DNA from: Nigrospora sphaerica
Lineage: Eukaryota > Ascomycota > Sordariomycetes > Amphisphaeriales > Apiosporaceae
Direction: 5' to 3'
DNA: 64,000 nt
Assembly: GCA_018287875.1 (NCBI GenBank)
Contig: JAGVVL010000022.1
Location: forward strand, 1,054,001-1,118,000
Each line of letters begins with the position of its first letter. Position 1 is the stretch's first letter. A model generated the notes under the pieces. The model did not search any database and had not been told where the DNA came from. It was given only the letters and a program-made list of their open reading frames with translations. The position numbers and the translations under genes were made by a program. Positions 40,383 through 50,130 of the stretch are shown piece after piece.

Positions 40383-40931
40383 ATGCACCAACCCCCTTGC
40401 CACGGGTGCCGACGCCAAAAAGCCAAGGTACGTACTTCCGTACCAACCCTTGAATTTCAGAACAAGCTGACAACGCTTCAGTGCAAGAGGGGACTTTCTT
40501 GTATCCGATGCGTCGAGAAGGAATACTTGTGCTCCGTTGATCCAGACCTTGCTCCGGTGAGCATGGCAGAAATCCGGCTACAACCAACCACGGCAGAAAG
40601 AAAGAAGACCATCAACTTGGTCAAGAACCTCGAGAAGAAGAATAAGAAATTGGGGTCCCTTTGCCGTGACCTACAGCAAGCGATCACGAACTTGGACACA
40701 AAGCTCAAGACTAAAGAGGAGGAATTGGTCATCTTGTTAGGTCAACACCGGCAACTGATGGACGGGTTCCAAGAACAGCTTGATTTCATTGCCTGGTTAC
40801 ACCAAGTGCACAAAGCTCTTGGAGCAAGGATGCAAGAATTCCTAGAGGAGAGGGACTCGCCAAGATATTCTCTAATGGCCCCCAAAAGTGCAGGAATAAT
40901 CCTCGACAGCGCAATGTTTGTTCCTTCTTAA
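40383..40931 (+). CDS. Short Zn(II)2Cys6 protein with coiled coil (2 exons)
   Basis: Exons 40383-40427 and 40482-40931 give 164 residues. The 54-nt intron (GTACGT, CTGAC, CTTCAG) is a multiple of three and stop-free, so the unspliced frame also reads through, but only splicing produces the perfect binuclear cluster: Cys at 6, 9, 16, 22, 25 and 32 (CHGC, C, C, CIRC...C spacing 2-6-5-2-6). A Lys/Glu/Leu-rich coiled coil (about 55-125) follows, as in the dimer part of Gal4-type factors. These factors bind paired CGG sites. There is no middle homology or activation domain, and the protein is far shorter than usual, so it is a truncated gene, a repressor-like short form, or the first exons of a decayed gene. 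The start is the first ATG after an in-frame stop. Confidence 0.6.
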   Translation: MHQPPCHGCRRQKAKVRTSVPTLEFQNKLTTLQCKRGLSCIRCVEKEYLCSVDPDLAPVSMAEIRLQPTTAERKKTINLVKNLEKKNKKLGSLCRDLQQAITNLDTKLKTKEEELVILLGQHRQLMDGFQEQLDFIAWLHQVHKALGARMQEFLEERDSPRYSLMAPKSAGIILDSAMFVPS

Positions 40932-41737
40932 CCCTGTCTAGATGACTCGGAAGGAACCCAGGAGGCGGCAAATGGACTTTGTGGCGGGAGCCTTCAACCC
41001 GTATCACACAGTAGGGCAGACACATGAGGAGGACGTTAAAGCAGTCATGCAGTTTTCAGATACATCTCAAAGTACTTATGACATAAAAAAGAATTCAGGG
41101 GCGTTTCAGAACGTGCTGCAATAGGCCTAAGAGGGTTTTCCCACGGACGTCACGTTTCAACGGGCTTAAGACGAGCTCATGATGCTAACTCGGGCCTGCC
41201 ACAGTCAATAGGGCAACCTACTCTGGTTTGCGGCATGCTGGCGGTATCTTTCCCTTTTCCAAATGACCCATAAGCACAACACTTCAGGGGCTCCGCGCCT
41301 GCACGTTGTAGCAGCGCTGCCCGCAAGTGACAGTTCTTGCTTGCTCGCGTATAGTCGCTGCGGCGCTTGCCGCCACCTTGTAGACGAGACGGCGGCTACG
41401 GGCCGGCAGGTTCAGCAGCGGCGCTATCGAGTCGGCGCTATCGAGTCGGCGGTGGGACCAGGAGGCGGCCCGGGGACGCGACGATGGGGCACATCTTGCG
41501 GCGCCTTGCGTCGCGTGCTTGTCGTGGGCCCAGGACAACTGGGTCAACTCCGCCCCCGCACCGCCTGCCCGGAGCGCATCGCGGCGCGCTGTACGGATGA
41601 GTGGTGAAAACGCCACGGGTGACCAGCTATCGACCCGGGGTGTCCACGTCCGCTGCGAATTGTTTGCTGCATCGTACAGTCTGCTTTTCGGCTTTGAAGG
41701 GCGCAGAGTGGGTGCTACCCACTTTACTACGTTTAGT
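40932..41737. other. Intergenic, becoming GC-rich towards LINE family D
   Basis: No supported gene. 41420-41450 contains a short direct repeat (GCTATCGAGTCGGC twice). The open frames near 41263-41607 and its antisense lack domains. Confidence 0.4.
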
Positions 41738-42021
41738 AAAAACCTCTCGGAAACGACCCCACAAGGCGACAACAGCGCAACCACGTGTCTATAACCCACC
41801 GGATAGCCTAGAAACCGTTCCTAGGGCCCATTGAAGCCTAAAAGGTACATAGGAGTCCGTTTTCGTTATTCACTGTAATAGGGTCCGAAAAGGAAGACCA
41901 GGGAAGACACAGGGGAACGAAATCGGATGAGAAAAAGCCATCCCACTGTTGTGATATTGGTTTTTCGTTAAGCCGGAAAGGTGGTGAATTGAGGGAGCTG
42001 AGGTGGCGCGAAGACGCGACC

Positions 42022-43323
42022 ATGGCGGCCCGTGCCGAGAAATCGATTGTGGTGGGGTCGCAAAACTCAAACGCGACGACCATCGCGAAGCCCGCCACGG
42101 CGGCCAGCAGGCGATCGAACCGCGCGACGAAGCCGACGGCCAAAATCCAAGGGAAAGCGAACCAAGACGCAGAAGACGACGGAGAAGCCGGGACACCCGA
42201 ACTGACCGAGAAGAGCCGCGATGGAGGCGCCGCTAGGACGTACCTCCAGAAGATCCTGGAGCTCGTCGCGCACTCCCGAACCGAGATCCAGGACCTGAAG
42301 CAGATGGTGACGGCCCAAAGCGAGACCATCGGCAGTCAAGAGGGGTTAATCCGAGGGCTTTCCGAACAATATGAAGCATCGAAGCAAGAGAATCAACGTA
42401 TGGCAGAGGAATTAAAGCTCGTCCGGGAGCAACTGGAGGAGATTCAGAACAGCGCGGCCCTCAATATCAGCGCCCAGACCAGCCCACAGGCCTCCTATGC
42501 GGGGATCGCTCGAACGCCGCCGACGAGCCAGCCCAGCAACGTCCGCACGCTTAGCTCGATGAACACGACGCCGACGTCGTTCACCGACACACTGTACTGC
42601 ACTATTGATACATCCCACCTAGGAGATGACGAACGAGCCAACGTCTCAGCCGGCACAGTCCGAAACGCCATTGAGAAGGAAATGCGAGCTATGGAAGAAC
42701 ACAAGGAGTGGCGATGCCGCGCGGTCACGACGGACCCTAAGAAGCCGCAACGGATCAAGATCATCTGCCGAAACGAAGACGAGCACCGACTGGTTAAACG
42801 TGCCGCGGAGAAGACAGCCGTCCCCGGGGCACGCGTGCTGCGAGACGAACTGTATCCGGTCAAGGTAGACAGCGTGAAGCGCACGGCGGTCCTGGACGAG
42901 AACGACCAACTGCGAGACGGCGCGGCCGAGGCATTTGGGCAAGAGAACGAAACGAGTGTGGCTAAGATCGTATGGCTGAGCAAGAAGGACAACATGAAGG
43001 CGTACGGCTCGATGGTCGTCTACCTGACGAAAGCGGCCGACGCCCGCCGGTTCCTGGACGAGGGTTTCTTCTACGCCGGGGGCGAATCGGGCTACACACG
43101 CGTGTTTGAGCGACGCGACCGGCCAGAGCAGTGCTACAACTGCCAGCAGGTTGGGCACAAGGCTTTCCAGTGCAAGAACGCGGAGACCTGCGGACGATGC
43201 GCGAAGCAGGGCCACAGCCACCGCGGCTGCGAAGAGCCTATCTTGAAGTGCGTCCCGTGTGGAGGCCCGCACGAATCGTTCAGCCGCAACTGCCCGAAGC
43301 TGTACCCGGCCCGTCATGAGTAA
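42022..43323 (+). CDS. LINE family D ORF1: gag-like zinc-knuckle protein
   Basis: 433 residues from an ATG in a good context (GCGACCATGG); the frame is open further upstream but without an ATG. The N-terminus is basic and Ala-rich, a coiled coil spans about 70-150 (LELVAHSRTEIQDLKQ onward), an RRM-like region about 185-360 (LYCTIDTS, KRIKIICRNEDEHRLVK) and knuckles follow from residue 371: CYNCQQVGHKAFQC, CGRCAKQGHSHRGC and CVPCGGPHESFSRNC. The role by family is binding element RNA. The stop shares 8 bases with the ORF2 start (ATGAGTAA, 43316-43323). Confidence 0.9.
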   Translation: MAARAEKSIVVGSQNSNATTIAKPATAASRRSNRATKPTAKIQGKANQDAEDDGEAGTPELTEKSRDGGAARTYLQKILELVAHSRTEIQDLKQMVTAQSETIGSQEGLIRGLSEQYEASKQENQRMAEELKLVREQLEEIQNSAALNISAQTSPQASYAGIARTPPTSQPSNVRTLSSMNTTPTSFTDTLYCTIDTSHLGDDERANVSAGTVRNAIEKEMRAMEEHKEWRCRAVTTDPKKPQRIKIICRNEDEHRLVKRAAEKTAVPGARVLRDELYPVKVDSVKRTAVLDENDQLRDGAAEAFGQENETSVAKIVWLSKKDNMKAYGSMVVYLTKAADARRFLDEGFFYAGGESGYTRVFERRDRPEQCYNCQQVGHKAFQCKNAETCGRCAKQGHSHRGCEEPILKCVPCGGPHESFSRNCPKLYPARHE

Positions 43324-46300
43324 AGCGGTTCGCATGATTCAACACAACGTACGGAAGCAAGGACCGGTGCTGGACAGCCTAATGAACGATGAGGCAACAA
43401 GGGGCGCAACAGTTATAGCGATACAAGAACCACACGCGAGGAAGATCCAGGGACGACTCCTCACGACGCCTATGGGGCATCAGGAGTGGGTCAAAATGAT
43501 CCCGACTATATGCAGGGAGGGGAGATGGGCCATCCGGAGCATGCTCTGGATTAACAAACATGCGGAGGCGAAGCAAGTCCCCATTCACTCTCCCGACCTC
43601 ACGGCTGCGATCGTACGGTTAGCCGAGCGCACGATCCTGGTGGCGTCGGTCTACGTGCCAGTGACGGATGCTCAGGCACTTAAGGATACGTGCGAGGAGC
43701 TCCGCAGGACGATTGAGACGGTACGAGGCAGCGTTGGGGAGGCCGTCGAACTGGCCATCATGGGGGATTTCAACCGGCACGACCAACTCTGGGGAGGAGA
43801 CGAGATACGACTAGAGCGGCAGGGCGAGGCGGATCCGATCATCGACCTGATGAACGAATACGGCCTTGCAAGCTTGCTACCGCGGGGCACGAAGACGTGG
43901 AGCGACGGGGAGAACAGCACAACAATCGACCTTGTTCTCGCCTCGGGAGAGTTAAGGGACGCAATGATTAAATGCAGGACACTAGAGACGGAACATGGGT
44001 CGGACCACCGGTCCATCGAGACGGTCTTTGACGTGGCAGGGCCCTCCTCGAACTACCAGGAGCGACTCCTATTTAAAAACGCCCCATGGAAAGACATCAA
44101 GGCCAGGATCGCGAATGCACTGGCGACAACCCCGACGGGAGGCAGTGTGCAGCAGCAAGCCGACCGCCTGATGAGTGCAGTGCGGGAAGCCGTGCACACG
44201 CTTACCCCCGGGCCAAACCATCACCGTACGCGAAGCGCTGGTGGACGACTGACCTGACACAGCTGCGACGCATCTACACGTACTGGAGAAACAAGAGCAG
44301 GGCCGAGCGAAGAGCGGGGCGGACCCGGACAGACCTGGAGGAAACGGCGAGAGGCGCAGCCAAGCAGTACCATGAGGCCATCCGCCAACAGAAGAAGAAG
44401 CACTGGAACGAGTTTCTCGCGGACAACGACAACATCTGGAAGGCGGCCAAACACCTGAAGTCGGGCGACGCGTCGGCGTTCGGGAAAGTGCCGCAACTCG
44501 CGAGGGCGGACGGCACAACGACGACGGACCACAAGGAACAGGCGGAAGAACTGCTCGCCACGTTCTTCCCTCCCCTTCCGAGTGAGATTGCCGACGAGGG
44601 CGACAGACCCCGGAGGACCCCTATCAACATGCGCACCATCACGATGGAAGAGGTGGAGAGGCAACTATTTGCAGCCAAACCATGGAAAGCACCAGGAGAG
44701 GACGGCTTGCCGGCCATCGTCTGGAAAGAAACATGGCCCGTGGTGAAGGACCGGGTCCTGGCGCTGTTCCGCGCGTCACTCGAAACCGGAGAACTGCCCA
44801 CCCAGTGGCTCCATGCGAGAATCGTCCCGCTCCAGAAGCCGGGGAAAGACGATTACACGAAAGCGAAAGCCTGAGACCGATCTCGCTCCTCGCAACCCTG
44901 GGCAAGGTATTGGAGTCGGTTGTTGCTGAGAGGATCTCACACATGGTCGAGACCTACGGCCTCCTGCCCACGAACCACTTCGGGGCCCGTAAACGACGGT
45001 CCGCCGAGCAGGCACTGCTACTCCTGCAGGAGCAGGTCTATGCTGCTTGGCGGGGCCGAAAGGTCCTCAGTCTCGTGAGCTTCGACGTCAAGGGAGCATA
45101 CAATGGGGTATGCAAGGAACGGCTGCTTCAGAGGATGAAAGCGCGCGGCGTGCCGAATGAACTGCTCCAGTGGATCGAGGCGTTCTGTTCTAACCGAACC
45201 GCGACGATCATGGTCAACGGACACGTCTCAGAAGTTCGAGCGCTACCGCAGGCCGGCCTCCCGCAAGGATCGCCGCTGTCCCCCGTCTTGTTCCTCTTCT
45301 TTAATGCAGATTTGGTCCAGCGACGAATCGACAGCTACGGGGGCGCGATCGCCTTTGTGGACGACTTCACAGCTTGGGTTGTCGGCCCGACGGCTCAGGA
45401 CAACCGTGTCGGCATAGAGGCCATCATCAAAGACGCTCTTGACTGGGAAAAGAGGAGCGGCGCAACGTTCGAAGCCGAGAAGACGGCCGTTATCCACTTC
45501 GCCCGTAAAGCGTACAAGGCCAGTGAGGAGCCCTTCACGATCAAAGGACAAACCGTACGGCCTCGAGACCATGTTAAGATCCTCGGAGTCATCATGGACA
45601 CCAAGCTCAAGTACAGAGAACACATCGCGCGCGCTGGGGCTAAGGGACTCGAGGCGGTGCTAGAACTGAAGCGTTTGAAAGGGCTGTCGCCGGCAACGGC
45701 ACGGCAGCTCTTCACAGCGACAGTAGCACCCGTTGTGGACTATGCCTCGAGCGTGTGGATGCACGAATGCCAATATAAAGCAGCAAGACCGATCCACCGG
45801 ATCCAGAAGATCGGGGCCCAGGCAATCATAGGGACGTTCATGACGGTGGCTACCAGTGTGGCGGAGGCCGAAGCCCACATCGCTACCCTCCAAGGGCGGT
45901 TCTGGCGGAAAGCGATCAAGACCTGGACGGACATTCACACACTACCCGACACGAACCCCCTGCGCAGTTGCATCGGTCGCATGCGCAAGTTTAGGCGGTA
46001 CCACCGATCGCCCCTCTACCAAGTGGCTGATGCGCTGAAAGAGATGCCTATGGAATGCCTTGAGACGGTCGACCCGTTTACGCTGGCCCCCTGGGAGAGC
46101 CGAGTACGGACAGTGACCGACGAACCGGCAAAAGAGTCCGCCACCGTCTGCGCGGTATGCATTGCCGTAAGCAGCTCGGCACGGAACGGCCTCGTTGGCT
46201 ATGGCGTGGCCACCGAAACAAAGACGTCGGTTCATAGCGAGTCCACGACGAACACCTGGTCTGCGACTCTCGGCCCAAGATCGGAACAGAACCCGTTTAC

Positions 46301-47087
46301 GGGCGAGCTAGCAGGCATAGCTAGTGCCTTGGATTCGCTGCCGAGGATGCGGTACCGCAACATCATACTGCTAACACGGAACAAAGCAGCTGTGCTTACA
46401 TTAAATAAACCCCGCCAGCAGTCTGGCCAAAGACACGTCCGACAGGCCTACGAGGCGATGCGGAGGCTACGAAGAGAGGGAAGCAGCATCACCATTACTT
46501 GGTTCCCAACAGACGAATGCGACGAACGCATAGACCTGGCAAAGAAGGAAGCGAAAATATCGACACGTCTGGGCGCTAGTCCGCCGACACCGATATCCGG
46601 AGCACGATCGACAATCCTGAACAATGCGTGGCGCGAGAAGATGCCGTCGAACGGGCTACCAGAAGACGTCGGAAAATACTCGAAAAAGATCGATACAGCA
46701 TTACCAGGCAAACACACGAGAGCACTATACGACCCCCTCTCCTCGAAAGAAGCAAGCGTACTCGCCCAGCTGCGGACGGGGATGGCCAGGTTGAACGCAT
46801 ACCTCCACCGAATCGAGGTAGCGCCGTCCGACCTGTGCGCCTGCGGACAAGCAAGAGAAACGGTAGACCACTTCCTCTTCCGATGCCACCAATGGATAGA
46901 ACATCGACGAGACATGCTACAATACACCGAGACCCATCGAAGCAACCTCTCTTTTTACCTAGGAGGGAGGTCCGCATCCGATGACCGATTCTGGACCCCG
47001 GACATGGACGCCGTTCGGGCCACCATACGATTCGCTATGGCTACAGGCCGACTTGACGCGCAACAGCCCGTGAGGGAAGCGCACTGA
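43316..47087 (+). pseudogene. LINE family D ORF2: endonuclease, reverse transcriptase, degenerate RNase H; two frameshifts
   Basis: Three frames in series (43316 to ~44209, ~44210 to ~44865, ~44866 to 47087) cover a protein of about 1257 residues. Both changes of frame are one-base losses in homopolymers: C-run 44205-44209 and A-run 44866-44868. Endonuclease: HNVRKQG, IQEPHA, GDFNRHD near 151, STTIDLVLA, GSDHRS. Reverse transcriptase: [31 protein letters not shown], and FVDD near 680 where A and B have YADD. The RNase H-like region (about 940-1080) keeps GELAGI (Glu) and a final DLAKKEA (Asp), but lacks the first Asp (AVCIAVSSS) and the third (LTRNKAAV), so it is probably inactive. C-terminal CCHC: CACGQARETVDHFLFRC. 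If the frameshifts are sequencing errors the element would be nearly intact. Confidence 0.88.
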
Positions 47088-47110
47088 GAATACAGCAACC
47101 TACAACTTAA

Positions 47111-47639
47111 CTAACAGCCACTATTACCCCGTGCCTCCAAACGCAGGCGCCGCTTCAGCTGCCGAAGATAGGATGCTGGACACTTAAAGAATGGCCTTTA
47201 AGCTAGCTTGCGCAGACATACAGGACTGAAACACGGGGACTTGGTCAGCAGAGGAACGGCAGAAAGGGAAGACAGGCCAAAAGAGGATCATGTAAGGGCT
47301 TTGGGTGACAAGAGAAGTGTCAGCAGTGTAAGCACAGCAGCGATAGTTGCCCTTTCGGCTCCGCCGCCCGGGCGTCAATAAATTGTGTGTGTGTATAAAC
47401 ATGCAGACATATATACATGCAGACATATAGACATACAAACACGCAGGACACTGTGAGCAGTTGCGACCACCTAGCCCAAAACACATGGCGGCTACAGGCA
47501 CAAGGTGGAAGCTACATGGGACGAGGGATGCTACACGGGATGAGGAATACTACACGGCACGAGGGATGCTACGCGGCACAAAGATGGGCGTTATGGTATG
47601 AGCAGTGGCATCATGTCAAGTATATTGCAGGCTCCCAAA
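47111..47639. other. Flank of LINE family D with short simple repeats
   Basis: No gene. A GT run (TTGTGTGTGTGTAT) is at about 47383-47396, followed by ACATGCAGACATATA repeats to about 47440 and by CTACACGG(G/C)A-type repeats at 47513-47580. Confidence 0.5.
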
Positions 47640-48262
47640 CTGGCATCAAACCTGCGGGGCAGGAGCGACTCCACTGCGTCGAGGGGCACAGCCTTCTGGC
47701 TATGCTGCATGAGGGCCTCGGACAGGAGATGCTCGGCTCTCAACTGAGGGGAGGTAAAAGAAGGCTTCCGAGTAAACGACATAAAGACGCCGGACAGGAG
47801 GTGCTCGACCGTCGTGGGACAGGAGTCTCGATCGTCATCGGACGGGAGAGCTCGACTTTCATGGCAAGAGATGCTTAGCCATCATGCACAGGAGTCTCAA
47901 CTGCCGTAGGGTAGGAGGTGCTCGACTGTCATGGTAAGAGATGCTTGGCCGTTATGGACAGGAGATGCTCGATTTCCGTGGGACAGGAGACGCTCGGATG
48001 TCGTACACAAGAGATGCTCGACAGTCATGGGACAGGAGACCTCGACTGTCGTGGGACAGGAGATCTTGATTGTCATGGACGAGATGCTCGACTGTCGTGG
48101 CAAGAGATGCTTAGCTGTCACGGACAGGCTTCTCAACCGCCATGGGACAGGAGACACATAGCTTTCGGGCATGAGATGCTCGACTGTCATGGGACAGGAG
48201 ACTCCGATTGTCATAGACAGGAGTCTCAACCGTCATCGGAAAGGAGAGCTCGACGGTCTTGG
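47640..48262. repeat. Degenerate minisatellite, unit about 25 bp
   Basis: Roughly twenty diverged copies of a unit close to GGGACAGGAGATGCTCGACT followed by GTCAT. Spacing varies between about 22 and 28 bases, and some copies are shortened. The central part is 47790-48262. ORFs reading through are by-products of the repeat. Confidence 0.85.
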
Positions 48263-48418
48263 AGGGAATACGCCTCGCCGGAGACGCGCAGCAGAGGGAA
48301 CAAAGCGCTCCACCCAGGACGACATCCGCCGTGAGAAGGCACAGGCCACACTAGGGTGGGAACTAAGCGTGCGACAGGAATGGGCACATCGGTAGGAAGA
48401 CAACCGGCCGACAGAGCC

Positions 48419-48625
48419 TGTCGTGCCGGGCGGCGAACCTGCCTACAGGAGAGCCTCGACTGTAGGGGCACCCTTAAAAACGCAGGAGAGGATCGATCGA
48501 CTGCGGTCCGTCGGGAAAACTCGTATGGAGTACGCGGCAGAACTCGTCGTGCCGGGAGGCGAACCTGCCTACAGGAGATTCTCGACTGTAGGGGCACCCT
48601 CGCAAACGCAGGAGAGTCTCGACTG
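48419..48625. repeat. Two copies of a ~75-bp unit
   Basis: GTCGTGCCGGG(C/A)GGCGAACC is followed by TGCCTACAGGAGA, CTCGACTGTAGGGGCACCCT and AAACGCAGGAGAG at 48420-48490 and again at 48547-48616. The words ACAGGAGA and CTCGACTGT also form the core of the 25-bp array just upstream, so the larger unit may have grown out of it. Confidence 0.85.
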
Positions 48626-48825
48626 TGACCCAAGCCGACCATCAGGAGCGTATCGACTGTGTGGCGCGTGGGCCCTCCATGGAAGCGCGTGGCCCCCGCT
48701 TAGTTGTTGCGCCTCGCGGCACGTGTGCGCCGAATGCGTCTCTACATCGGCTCTCCCTACCTCGAGGGAAGTAGGAAGATTTCCAGCCGGCGCCACGGAG
48801 GCTGTAGAGTCCGACCTCGCCCACC

Positions 48826-49330
48826 GCCCATGGGGCGTACCTGCTGCATGGTTATTACGCCTACCACCGGGAGCGAATCACCGGATGGATCGTTAGCCAG
48901 CCACTAGGGTACAGAGCGCCTACATGGCTGTCGACCTACCACCCGGGACGAGGTCTCGGGGCGGATCACTGGCCTCCCGTGGGGTGCGAACACCCCATGG
49001 TTATTGCGCCTACCACCGGGAGCGAATCACCGGATGGATCGTTGGCTGGCTGCCCGCTAAGGCAGCCGTTGGCCTACCGCCCGGACGTGGGTCGTCAGCC
49101 CCCATGCAGTGTGCAAACTGCATGGTTATTGCGCCTACCATCGGGAGCTAGTCACCGTATGGATCGTTGGCCAGCCACCAGGGTTTAAAAAGCGTCTACA
49201 TGGCTGTCAGCCTACCGCCCGGACGCGGATCGTTGGCCTCCCGTGGGGTGCGAACACCCCATGGTTGTTGGCCTACCACCCGACGTTGAACACCGGGCAA
49301 ATCATGGGCCAGCTACCACAAGGACCAAAG
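48826..49330. repeat. Imperfect tandem repeat, unit about 130-150 bp
   Basis: CATGGTTATT(A/G)CGCCTACCA followed by a CGGGAGCGAATCACCG-like block and GGATGGATCGTTGGCCAGCC occurs near 48848, 48998 and 49122, with a shorter form near 49260. CTACATGGCTGTC(G/A)(A/G)CCTACC occurs at 48921 and 49197. Frames with no stop across it are not supported as genes. Confidence 0.85.
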
Positions 49331-49605
49331 TCAACTCTGAATGGCAACATACGTCCACTTGGACGGGCGAACCTGACGGAAGCACGAAGAGAAAAAGAAC
49401 TCTCGTTCTCTACGGAGACGGCGGCCCCCCTTATATAGCCATCGCGCGCTAGTGTCGCCGTACTTCCGGCGCCCGCCAAGACCCTGGCCACCGACGGGTC
49501 CCCAACCTCGTCTATGGCGCCCGCGAAGTCTTCCATAGCCGGTTCCGACCTAGCTACGCCGGCAGGGCGGGTCGATCGGCGGAATGCATATGGTGGGATC
49601 GATTG
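49331..49605. other. Between repeat arrays, nothing recognised
   Basis: No supported gene; GC-rich spacer between two repeat blocks. Confidence 0.4.
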
Positions 49606-49660
49606 GGGCTCCTCGCCCCCTTAGGCTCCTCGCCCCCTTAGGCTCCTCGCCCCCTTGGGT
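49606..49660. repeat. Three 18-bp tandem repeats
   Basis: GGCTCCTCGCCCCCTTAG is present three times with one change in the last copy. A weaker GGCTCCT word recurs to about 49710. Confidence 0.9.
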
Positions 49661-49799
49661 TTTGCTCGCCTTGTAGCCCTGCCGCCTTTTCGGCTCCTCC
49701 CACCTGTTCGGCTCCTGGCATCTATTCGACGCCTGAGGCCCGGGTCGAATTCGGGCTGGGCTGGAAGCTACGTTTCAGCTTTAGTCTGCTGGACATGGT

Positions 49800-50130
49800 C
49801 ATGTCCCGTCGGCCGCTATTGCTCTGCCTCTGCTTCTATCTCTTCCTGGCCCCCTGCCTCCTCGTTCTGTCCCTCTCCCTCTCGGTCTGTCTCTTCCGGG
49901 TCCCCTGCCCCCCCCCCCCCCCCCTCTCTCTTACTCTGTTCCTCCCTTCTGTTCCTCCCTCGCATTCTGTCCCTCTCCCTCCCTCTCGTTCTATCTCTTC
50001 CTGGCCCCTTCGCTCGCCCCTTCCCTCTCCCCTTCCCCCTCCCTCTCGTTCCATCTCTTCTTAGTCCATTGATCTCCCTTCCTGTCCCCTTCCCTCGCCC
50101 CTTCTCCTCTCCCCCCTTGTTCTTCCACCG
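49800..50130. repeat. Polypyrimidine tract with a long C run
   Basis: About 330 bases, almost all C and T on the plus strand (CCCTCTCC, CCTTCCCT, CTCTCTCT words), with an uninterrupted C run of about 17 near 49908-49924. Mirror-type pyrimidine tracts of this size can form triplex DNA. The C run length is likely to be unreliable in sequencing. Confidence 0.9.

Larger units (their letters stand above)
41738..47110 (+). mobile_element. LINE family D, full-length copy with two frameshifts in ORF2
   Basis: Starts with AAAAACCTCTCGGAAACGACCCC, a 5' UTR clearly related to that of family C, though the proteins are very different. ORF1 is open; ORF2 needs two one-base corrections. The 3' end is not defined: no simple-repeat tail is visible after the stop at 47087, so the right limit is nominal. 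Confidence 0.85.

Noticed and set aside
47417..48907. Several 70-150 codon ORFs in the tandem repeat block
   Set aside because: They follow the repeat period, change frame between units and have no domain.
47600..49440. Possible CRISPR-like array
   Set aside because: The repeats are contiguous and degenerate without unique spacers, and the window is eukaryotic; it is a minisatellite.
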